62,867 nucleotides of DNA from an uncultured Bacteroidales bacterium (GTDB lineage: Bacteria; Bacteroidota; Bacteroidia; Bacteroidales; Bacteroidaceae), in assembly GCA_902801325.1 (NCBI GenBank), contig CADCHQ010000018.1, positions 1 to 62,867 of the forward strand, written 5' to 3'. Below are positions 17,017 to 23,936 of this stretch, in pieces (the first letter of the stretch is position 1; the number at the start of each line of letters is the position of its first letter). The position numbers and the translations under genes were made by a program. The notes under the pieces were generated by a model that made no database searches, had not been told where the DNA came from, and saw nothing but the letters and a program-made list of their open reading frames with translations.

Positions 17017-17049
17017 GAAAGAACACACACACATAAATATATAAGAGGT

Positions 17050-18312
17050 ATGAAACAATTCAGTCTTCAAACGAACATACGCCTCTCCTTGGGCAAAGGA
17101 TTGAGCATCGCCTTGTTGATGCTGGCTCTGAACAGTCAGGCCCAGCAAATCGATATGGACAACGGCGTGCTCGGCATTGCCGACGACAGAGGCTTCACGC
17201 TACAGAGCAAGGACGGCAGGTTCGTCTTCAAACCATATCTGTTCCTGCAGACACGCGGACAACTGAACTACTACGATGACGAGGGACTCGACAAAGCCTA
17301 TAATCAGGACAATGTAGCCAATTCTGGCTTCGCCGTGCCCTATGCCATACTTGGCTTCACGGGTAAGACCTTTGGATGTCTCGATTATAACCTCAGCATC
17401 AATGCTGCAGCCACAGGTGCCAACGTGCTTCAGCAGGCGTGGATTGACTATTCCATCAGTCCTGCCGCACGCTTCCGTGCAGGTAAGTTCAAGACGCCTT
17501 TCACTCACGCCTACCTGACTACGTTGGGCGAGACGCTATTCCCCATGTTGCCCACCTCACTTACGACCTCCGCCATCATGCCTCACACGCTCAATGCCGT
17601 GAATCCGCAGATGGGCACAGGCTTCGATGTGGGTGTCGAGTTTCACGGTCAGGCTCGACTGAAACCGACTACCCAATGGCTTATGGGCTATGAGGTTGGC
17701 TTGTGGAATGGAAACGGAAGTGTGGTCAACGGAGCGTCTAAGACCTTCTCCGACGACTGGCACATTCCCTCACTCTTGTATGCAGGTCGACTGACCTTCA
17801 TGCCTTGGGGTTCGATGCCTATGACACAGGGCAACAGCCGCATGCTCAAGGGTCGCCACATGCAGTTTGGCGTGAGTGGCGGTCTGAATGTGGAGAGCGA
17901 AAGCGAGAGCACCAATGATGCCCGTCTTGGGGCTGAGTTCTCGATGCTTTACAATCGTTGGTATGTGGGTGCTGAGGCCTATTGGATGCACGTTGGATTC
18001 ACAAGTCGACAGAAGATTGACACCAAGTTCAACTACTGGGGTGCCTACGGACAAGTGGGTTATTTCCTGCTTCCAACCCTGCAGATGGGCTTGCGTTACG
18101 ACTTCATGGATCGCAATAGTTCGTCGAAGGACGGTTTCCTCAACATGCCCGCATTCGTGTGCAACTACTACATTCCCAAGGTTCACCTGAAACTGTCGGC
18201 AATGTATCAGTTCACCGGACGCTATGGTCATGACACTCAACTCGATCGTGACAACGACGACCTCGGTATTTCCACGCATCACGCATCCTTGCAAGTGCAG
18301 TTCAGCTTCTAA
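17050..18312 (+). CDS. Phosphate-selective porin O/P-like outer-membrane protein
   Basis: The product (420 aa) has an N-terminal export signal (to about NSQA, residue 31) and a beta-barrel body with the family feature GKFKTPF (near 141-147) typical of OprO/OprP porins, plus a C-terminal aromatic end (VQFSF). It lies 33 bp after the di-heme gene and 4 bp before the next cytochrome gene, so it is surely in the same operon. Substrate specificity cannot be read from the sequence; in this context an iron or heme ligand is as plausible as phosphate. Confidence 0.83.
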   Translation: MKQFSLQTNIRLSLGKGLSIALLMLALNSQAQQIDMDNGVLGIADDRGFTLQSKDGRFVFKPYLFLQTRGQLNYYDDEGLDKAYNQDNVANSGFAVPYAILGFTGKTFGCLDYNLSINAAATGANVLQQAWIDYSISPAARFRAGKFKTPFTHAYLTTLGETLFPMLPTSLTTSAIMPHTLNAVNPQMGTGFDVGVEFHGQARLKPTTQWLMGYEVGLWNGNGSVVNGASKTFSDDWHIPSLLYAGRLTFMPWGSMPMTQGNSRMLKGRHMQFGVSGGLNVESESESTNDARLGAEFSMLYNRWYVGAEAYWMHVGFTSRQKIDTKFNYWGAYGQVGYFLLPTLQMGLRYDFMDRNSSSKDGFLNMPAFVCNYYIPKVHLKLSAMYQFTGRYGHDTQLDRDNDDLGISTHHASLQVQFSF

Positions 18313-18316
18313 TCGC

Positions 18317-19048
18317 ATGAAGAAAAAGTATCTGTTATTCTTCGCCTTGTTCCTGTGCGTTGCCTGTGACTCAGGCGATATCGAGGAACATGTGGCTTCC
18401 TCTGCCAACAAAGGACGCATAGTGAAACTCACAGCTACGCTTTCGGGCATAGGCGCTTGGGAAAGCGGTTTTGCCGTCTCGCTTGCTGGTTTCACCACAG
18501 GCGACAACTATGCTCAGGTGGTGCGAACCCTGCCTTCCACCACTCCTGACAATACGGAGGTGGAACTTGTGCTCTCGAACCTCGATGCGGAAATCAATAC
18601 GGCAGAACTGGCCATTACTAATCGCTTGCGCGAACGAATCATTACACTCGCCAGCATCAACCTTGACGAATATCCTGAGACGAGCGATACCATTCGCATG
18701 GATGTGGGGACTATCGACGTTGCGCCCTTTAGTTCTCTGCAACGCGGACTATTCAATGTGGCCTGCATCCAATGTCATGGGGGTAACGGCAGAAGTGCGG
18801 CCGGACTCACGTTGACCGAGGGCCAGGCCTACGCACAATTAGTCAATGTTCCCAGCACCCGTATAGAGGGCGTGATGAGGGTCGCAGGCGGAGACACCCA
18901 CGCGTCGTTGCTCTCTCAAATTTTGAACGAGGGAGGCGAGACCATACTCCATTACAACCACACCGAAGTGCTTAGTAGTCAGTTTAAGGAGAATCAGGAG
19001 GGCGTGCGCTTGCTCATCGACGAATGGATTAACGGCATTAGGGATTAA
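18317..19048 (+). CDS. Small c-type cytochrome lipoprotein
   Basis: Start chosen at 18317 (ATG, 4 bp after the porin stop) because it yields a lipoprotein-like leader (MKKKYLLFFALFLCVAC, Cys17). The product (243 aa) has one heme motif, CIQCH at 150-154, in a monoheme cytochrome-like C-terminal half; the N-terminal half (about 30-125) is a beta-rich domain I do not recognise. It is the last gene of the imelysin cluster and probably relays electrons for the di-heme oxidoreductase. The spacer after it is filled by a 22-bp array. Confidence 0.75.
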   Translation: MKKKYLLFFALFLCVACDSGDIEEHVASSANKGRIVKLTATLSGIGAWESGFAVSLAGFTTGDNYAQVVRTLPSTTPDNTEVELVLSNLDAEINTAELAITNRLRERIITLASINLDEYPETSDTIRMDVGTIDVAPFSSLQRGLFNVACIQCHGGNGRSAAGLTLTEGQAYAQLVNVPSTRIEGVMRVAGGDTHASLLSQILNEGGETILHYNHTEVLSSQFKENQEGVRLLIDEWINGIRD

Positions 19049-19054
19049 GTCAAT

Positions 19055-19296
19055 CGAACCTATATTCAATTGCCATCAAACCTATATTCAATTGCCATCG
19101 AACCTATATTCAAAGCCAATCGAACCTATATTCAATTGCCATCATAATCGGACGGCGAAGCCTACGCTTGCGTAAGGAATGGAGCAAGAACCTAAGGCCC
19201 TCGGCAATAAGGCCTAAGGCTTAAAGCGATAAGGCATAGGGCTTGCTGAGATAAGGCATAGAGATTAAGCCGATAAGACATAGGCCTTCTGCAATT
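19055..19296. repeat. 22-bp array B (11 units)
   Basis: Eleven units start every 22 bp from 19055 to 19275. Units 1-4 carry aacctatattca; units 7-11 carry cores such as cctaaggc and cataggg. Units 5-6 (19143-19186) largely consist of the dispersed element with cctacgcttgcgtaag. The spacer 19049-19346 contains nothing else except a promoter at its end. Confidence 0.88.
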
Positions 19297-19333
19297 TTTA
19301 ATTTTTAATTTTTAATATTCAACATATTTATTG

Positions 19334-19341
19334 TATCTTTG
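19334..19341 (+). promoter_or_regulatory. -7 box TATCTTTG, probable leaderless start
   Basis: The box ends only 5 bp before the ATG at 19347, so the transcript probably starts at or next to the start codon. Confidence 0.55.
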
Positions 19342-19346
19342 CACCC

Positions 19347-20486
19347 ATGAATTACAAAACGATATCATTAGAAGACTTAGGCGTCACACTGGAGTATGCC
19401 TCATTCTGCCCCGAGGAGGGGGTGGGCGAGTGGCATATTATGCTGCACGTCGAATCTCGTCAAGAGTCTTTTGAAGAACAGATTCAACGTGTCTATGCCG
19501 CAGAGGATCGCCTGCCGGAACTGCCTGATTTTCGTGGCGCTCAGTATATCCTGAAGCGCTATTTCCTATCTGATAGCACCAATCAGCAACCTTTCATGCG
19601 CAAAGATCCCTTGGTGGCCATCTCTCCCATCCAGCAACAACCGCTCGACGGGTCTAAGGTTGCCGTGTGGCTCTATATGGTTAGCGGTATGCAGGTTCAT
19701 GTGGAGGACGGTACTGTAGTATGCGAACACAACGGTTATCGCCACCTTTGGAAGATGGGCATGACCTCGAACGAAGGTGATAGCGCCCAGCAGACCGAGA
19801 CCTTGCTCCATAGCTATGAGGATGCATTGGCTCACTTTGGAGCTACGCTGGCCGATAATTGCATCCGTACCTGGTTCTTTGTTCGTGATGTCGATACCCA
19901 GTATGCGGGAATGGTGCGTGCAAGGCGTGAGAACTTTGTGGCTCAGGGCTTGACACCCGAGACCCATTACATAGCTTCGACTGGTATTGGAGGCGGACCT
20001 GCCGACACAAAGGCGCTCATCCAGTTGGGTGCGTATGCTATGACAGGACTGCAACCTGCTCAGCAGCATTACCTCTATGCGAAGACCCACTTGAACCCTA
20101 CTTATGAGTATGGTGTAACCTTTGAGCGTGGTACGCACATCGAATATGGCGACCGTTCGCACGTGTTCATCTCAGGTACCGCCAGCATTAACAACCGCGG
20201 TGAAGTAATGCATGTAGGCGACATACGTCTGCAGACATACCGCATGTGGGAAAATGTCGAGACCCTGCTTGCCGAAGGAGGAATGCAGTTCTCCGATGTT
20301 ATGCACCTGGTCGTTTACTTGCGTGACACAGGCGACTATGAGGTGGTAAGCGAGATGTTCAAAGAACGCTTCCCCGACATTCCTACCGTCATCACGCTTG
20401 CTCCTGTGTGCAGGCCCACTTGGCTTATCGAGATGGAGTGCGTAGCCGTAAAGGCAAACAAGAACCCACAATATCGTGACTTCTAA
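19347..20486 (+). CDS. Rid (YjgF/UK114) superfamily protein with N-terminal extension
   Basis: The product has 379 aa; the C-terminal 120 residues form a Rid domain (HVFISGTASINNRGEVMH ... EMECVAV), which in RidA deaminates reactive enamines. The N-terminal 250 residues contain a second, diverged Rid-like half (TWFFVRDVD...IGGGPAD), an arrangement similar to FkbO/Hyg5-type chorismatases and their relatives. Enzymatic role is therefore uncertain: imine hydrolase or chorismate-like lyase. It overlaps the next gene by 11 bp. The transcript may be leaderless. Confidence 0.7.
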   Translation: MNYKTISLEDLGVTLEYASFCPEEGVGEWHIMLHVESRQESFEEQIQRVYAAEDRLPELPDFRGAQYILKRYFLSDSTNQQPFMRKDPLVAISPIQQQPLDGSKVAVWLYMVSGMQVHVEDGTVVCEHNGYRHLWKMGMTSNEGDSAQQTETLLHSYEDALAHFGATLADNCIRTWFFVRDVDTQYAGMVRARRENFVAQGLTPETHYIASTGIGGGPADTKALIQLGAYAMTGLQPAQQHYLYAKTHLNPTYEYGVTFERGTHIEYGDRSHVFISGTASINNRGEVMHVGDIRLQTYRMWENVETLLAEGGMQFSDVMHLVVYLRDTGDYEVVSEMFKERFPDIPTVITLAPVCRPTWLIEMECVAVKANKNPQYRDF

Positions 20487-21768
20487 GACTCCCAGAAAGA
20501 AGAAACGTCGCAAACTGAAAAAGAGTGTGAAGCGAGGCTGCCTGATAATGGTGGCCTTGCCGCTTTTGGTGTGGTTGGCTCCCAAAGCCGTTGACTGGGT
20601 AAAAGGTCTTGGACTCTTCGAAGAAGTACCCGATGAAACTGTTACGGAATTGCCAGTCGACCTTACCGAAGTGCAACATCGCATCGACGGTTTGTTTCAC
20701 GAAACCTTACGCTTGGACACGAACACGATAGCCTTGGAGGTTCGGGACGTGGAGTCAAATACCATCATTTATAGTCGTAACTCTCATCGTCTTGCTCCGC
20801 CTGCCTCATGCATGAAACTCCTGACGGCAGTGGGTGCCATGCACTATCTGGGCACCGACTACAACTTTGTTTCTCAGGTCATACTCAAAGGCCGCCAGTT
20901 TGGTGAGACCTTTCACGGGAGGGTTCGCCTTGTATTGGCAGATGACCCCATGATTGAGTCCTTGGAACCCTTTGTCGATGCGATTTGTCAGCAAGGCATA
21001 CGTCGCATCGAAGGCGAACTCTCACTCGAAATGATGCGAACCGATACCTTGCGGGCTCATGCCTCGGCAGAGGTTTGGGACATTCCTTATAGTCGTCTGC
21101 CCATCCTGTTGAAAGGGGAACCTCGTGTCAAGCAAGACCTGCAGTATTGGATGGCGTTGAAGGGCTTGAAAGTGGAGCATCAAACCGTCACGGACGAAGG
21201 CGAGGAACGCATTGCCTATCGTCATGAGACACCTCTTTCCGAAGTTCTTGCCCCCATGCTAATTAATAGCAGCAACATCAAGGCCGATGCTCTCTTTGGT
21301 CATCTCTGGCGCATGCCGAACCGTTTGCCGATGTCCGACTTCTCGGAAGATTGGTGGGTAAGGCCGATGCTTCATTGTATGGGCATCGATGAATTGAATG
21401 GTTTTGTGGTGAACGACGGGAGTGGACTCTCACCAGACAATCGTCTGACGGCTCACGCATTGGTCGATATCCTGCAGTATGCCTGGCAACAGGAAGACAT
21501 GCGTCACATATTGCTCGATAAGGCTCTTGCGACTCCGGGCTTTTCTAAACGTCATGGTTCGCTTTTGGGCCGAATGACAGACTCCATGTTCCTTAATCGT
21601 GTCTTCGTGAAGACGGGAACGCTGACGAATCATGCCCTTTCTTCTTTGGCAGGATATGTGCGAAACACCGATGACCGATGGTTTTCCTTTGCTGTCATCA
21701 ATGAAGATTCGCCAGTGGGCGAAAGCAGAATCTTTCAAGACAATTTATGCAGAGAACTAGTGCGTTGA
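20476..21768 (+). CDS. dacB: D-Ala-D-Ala carboxypeptidase/endopeptidase, PBP4 (S13 family)
   Basis: The protein (430 aa, GTG start overlapping the RidA-like gene) has a membrane anchor after a very basic N-terminus (about 23-37) and the three penicillin-binding motifs: S111-x-x-K114 (SCMK), SxN at 265-267 (SSN) and KTG at 379-381. S13 enzymes trim or cut peptidoglycan cross-links in the periplasm. The protein is shorter than E. coli DacB, mainly in the inserted domain between SxxK and SxN. A coupled start suggests one operon with the upstream gene. Confidence 0.88.
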   Translation: MTSKTPRKKKRRKLKKSVKRGCLIMVALPLLVWLAPKAVDWVKGLGLFEEVPDETVTELPVDLTEVQHRIDGLFHETLRLDTNTIALEVRDVESNTIIYSRNSHRLAPPASCMKLLTAVGAMHYLGTDYNFVSQVILKGRQFGETFHGRVRLVLADDPMIESLEPFVDAICQQGIRRIEGELSLEMMRTDTLRAHASAEVWDIPYSRLPILLKGEPRVKQDLQYWMALKGLKVEHQTVTDEGEERIAYRHETPLSEVLAPMLINSSNIKADALFGHLWRMPNRLPMSDFSEDWWVRPMLHCMGIDELNGFVVNDGSGLSPDNRLTAHALVDILQYAWQQEDMRHILLDKALATPGFSKRHGSLLGRMTDSMFLNRVFVKTGTLTNHALSSLAGYVRNTDDRWFSFAVINEDSPVGESRIFQDNLCRELVR

Positions 21769-21792
21769 GTTGCACACTTACAGATTTATTCC

Positions 21793-21800
21793 TAAATTTG
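21793..21800 (+). promoter_or_regulatory. -7 box TAAATTTG for the PI-PLC-like gene
   Basis: A TTG lies about 20 bp upstream (21770-21772). The chosen start codon is 24 bp downstream. Confidence 0.45.
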
Positions 21801-21823
21801 TAGCCGAACCAACCTTTTATGTC

Positions 21824-23017
21824 ATGAAAAAGCATCTTTTCCTTCTGTTTCTGACACTTATGAGTGGGTATGCCCTGGCCGAGAATTGGCAGTATCGCCT
21901 GCCCGACAAGACCTTTGTGGCTAATCTCTCCATCCCTGGTGCACACGATGCCGCAACGGGAAGCGGATGGGGTGGCGGGCTCTTTGGAGCCTTTGGTGAC
22001 TCCTATGCCCGCACGCAGGACCTGACCATCGCTCAGTTGTGGGATTGCGGCGTACGTGCTTTCGACCTCCGTCCGTGTCTTTATGACGGATATATGAACC
22101 TGAATCACGGCATCGTGCCAACGGCCATTCGCTTCGAGGACACCATGTTCCAGTTGCGCGATTTGCTTGTGCAGAATCCCTCGGAGTTCATCATCATCCA
22201 CCTCTTGCACGAGACCGATGGCGACCAGGTAGAGGATTCCTACAACGACCGCATCGTTGCTTTCCTTCAGAGCGATGAGATAAAGGATTACTTGGTAGAT
22301 TACAAGCGTAACCTGACGGTTGGTGAGATGCGTGGAAAGATACTTATTCTCAGTCGCGACAAGTATGCCACAAAACCCATCGGAGGCTTCCTCCTGAACT
22401 GGAAGGTGGATAATGTGAACTGGGCAGAACAAACGGCAGGAAAGATTCAAGGCGCAAAGTCATCCATTCAAGGTTCACTGTATATGCAGGACTATGCCGA
22501 CACGCACAACGAAGGAGGCGTGCAGACGAAGCTCGATGCCATTAAGAAGATGCTTGACTACAGTACGAAGCATAATGCAACGGTTGCAAGCACCATTCAT
22601 TGGTACTTTAACTTCGCTTCGGCTTATTCAAAGGTTGGAACCATTCCTTTAATAGGCACCACCGTTTCGCTAAGTGACGGCTATCGCGACAATGCCTCTC
22701 ACACCAACGCCTTCATTACCCAATACCTGAAGGCCGACGATTACAAGTCAGGTCCCACGGGCATAATCTTGATGGACTATGCAGGTGTTGATAAGTCGAA
22801 GGGATATGATGTCTGTGGCTTGCAACTCGTGCAGGCACTCATCGACAATAACTTTGGTTACATCGAGGATGTTCCCGTTGGCATTGAAGAAGTAGAGCGG
22901 TTCCATCCCTCCGACCCTTCATCCCCTCGTCATTCCCTCTATGACCTTATGGGGCGTCCCGTAGAAAAGACTGGTCACGGAATATTTATCAAAAACGGAC
23001 GGAAAGTAGTACGGTAA
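21824..23017 (+). CDS. Secreted phosphatidylinositol-specific phospholipase C-like protein
   Basis: Start at 21824 gives a clean signal peptide (MKKHLFLLFLTLMSGYALA). The 397-aa product carries the PI-PLC X domain: H41 in SIPGAHDA, the D81-x-R83 pair in FDLRP and H95 in NLNHG, all catalytic positions of bacterial PI-PLC. Such enzymes cleave phosphatidylinositol or GPI anchors; a host-directed role is an inference. The C-terminus ends LYDLMGRP...GIFIKNGRK, the same sorting-like tail as the other secreted enzymes. A bidirectional terminator follows. Confidence 0.85.
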   Translation: MKKHLFLLFLTLMSGYALAENWQYRLPDKTFVANLSIPGAHDAATGSGWGGGLFGAFGDSYARTQDLTIAQLWDCGVRAFDLRPCLYDGYMNLNHGIVPTAIRFEDTMFQLRDLLVQNPSEFIIIHLLHETDGDQVEDSYNDRIVAFLQSDEIKDYLVDYKRNLTVGEMRGKILILSRDKYATKPIGGFLLNWKVDNVNWAEQTAGKIQGAKSSIQGSLYMQDYADTHNEGGVQTKLDAIKKMLDYSTKHNATVASTIHWYFNFASAYSKVGTIPLIGTTVSLSDGYRDNASHTNAFITQYLKADDYKSGPTGIILMDYAGVDKSKGYDVCGLQLVQALIDNNFGYIEDVPVGIEEVERFHPSDPSSPRHSLYDLMGRPVEKTGHGIFIKNGRKVVR

Positions 23018-23030
23018 GTGTCATGAAAAA

Positions 23031-23066
23031 GCCCCGAAAGTCAAAGCTTCCGGGGCCAATTTTTTC
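23031..23066. terminator. Bidirectional rho-independent terminator
   Basis: gccccgaaag and cttccggggc pair with a 6-nt loop; A-tract on the left and T-tract on the right serve both converging genes. Confidence 0.9.
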
Positions 23067-23089
23067 CTATAATACGGGACTATCCCTTT

Positions 23090-23650
23090 TTAGAAAGCGT
23101 AGTATGCGCCGAAGGTAATGGTCTCGTTGTTCACACCAAAGCCAAATTGGTTGCGGTCGTCGGTGTGACGATAACCCAGATATCCGAGTTTCGTTACCAG
23201 ACAAACCTTCTTGCTGATCTGGAGTGCAACACCAGGCTGTACGCCAATGCCGAAGATGCTGGTTGCGTCAAGGTCTTCCGCCTTCTGGAATCCACCTTCA
23301 AAGCCGCCATCAACAAAGAAACTGGCGATGCCAGCCTTTGCAAAGGTGTAGCGAACATAAGGGTTGATGGTGAAGGAATGAACACATGCACTGGTATTCA
23401 GTACGACGTCATAGCGCGCATCATACATCGCTCCGTCAGCAATCTTGGCCATATTATAGTCGATGTTGCAGGCAATGGCCCACTTCTCAGACAGATTATA
23501 GCCTACTTCGGGAGAGATGGTTAGGGCGTGCATCTTTGCGCCACCGTAGTTGCTGTCGTAGTCATACCCCAGGCTTCCGCCAATCCACAGCTGAGCATTT
23601 GCGCTCACAGCACAAATGGCCATAAAAGCCATCAAAAACAATTTTTTCAT
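23090..23650 (-). CDS. Small outer-membrane beta-barrel protein
   Basis: The product (186 aa) has a signal peptide (MKKLFLMAFMAICAVSANA) and then about eight amphipathic beta strands ending with an aromatic residue (GAYYAF), as in OmpW/OmpX-type eight-stranded barrels. No substrate motif is visible. A promoter box TACCTTTG lies at 23726-23733 on the minus strand, giving a leader of about 65 nt. It is a single-gene unit converging on the PI-PLC gene. Confidence 0.8.
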   Translation of the reverse strand: MKKLFLMAFMAICAVSANAQLWIGGSLGYDYDSNYGGAKMHALTISPEVGYNLSEKWAIACNIDYNMAKIADGAMYDARYDVVLNTSACVHSFTINPYVRYTFAKAGIASFFVDGGFEGGFQKAEDLDATSIFGIGVQPGVALQISKKVCLVTKLGYLGYRHTDDRNQFGFGVNNETITFGAYYAF

Positions 23651-23725
23651 AATCTTTTTACCTTAATTATTATTTTACCTACTCTATCCCGGGTTTTCGG
23701 TATCTCCCTTTTCTAAAATCAACTG

Positions 23726-23733
23726 CAAAGGTA
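23726..23733 (-). promoter_or_regulatory. -7 box TACCTTTG for the barrel protein
   Basis: Reverse complement of caaaggta, in an AT-rich spacer 76 bp upstream of the start codon. Confidence 0.5.
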
Positions 23734-23787
23734 CGAAAAATAATTAACAAAAGGACGAAAAATATGTTATTTAACATTTAATTCGTA

Positions 23788-23931
23788 CTATTCCCTCCTT
23801 TCACACCCCTCACAGCCGCAGTTGCACGAACCGCAACCACGGCTTCTTTTTTGTCGGCGTACATAGCGATAACCGACAAGAAGAAAGACGGCAAGGATGA
23901 AGATTAGAAGTATGATGCTTTGGATATTCAT
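23788..23931 (-). CDS. FeoB-associated Cys-rich membrane peptide
   Basis: This 47-aa gene begins 5 bp after the feoB stop. The peptide has one N-terminal transmembrane helix (about 5-20), a basic stretch (RRQKRSR) and five cysteines in CGSCNCGCEGC. It matches the FeoB-associated Cys-rich membrane protein family, found next to feoB and thought to help ferrous iron transport as a small accessory. The longer reading frame starting at 24012 overlaps feoB and is rejected. It is the last gene of the feo operon. Confidence 0.85.
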   Translation of the reverse strand: MNIQSIILLIFILAVFLLVGYRYVRRQKRSRGCGSCNCGCEGCERRE

Positions 23932-23936
23932 ATCGT

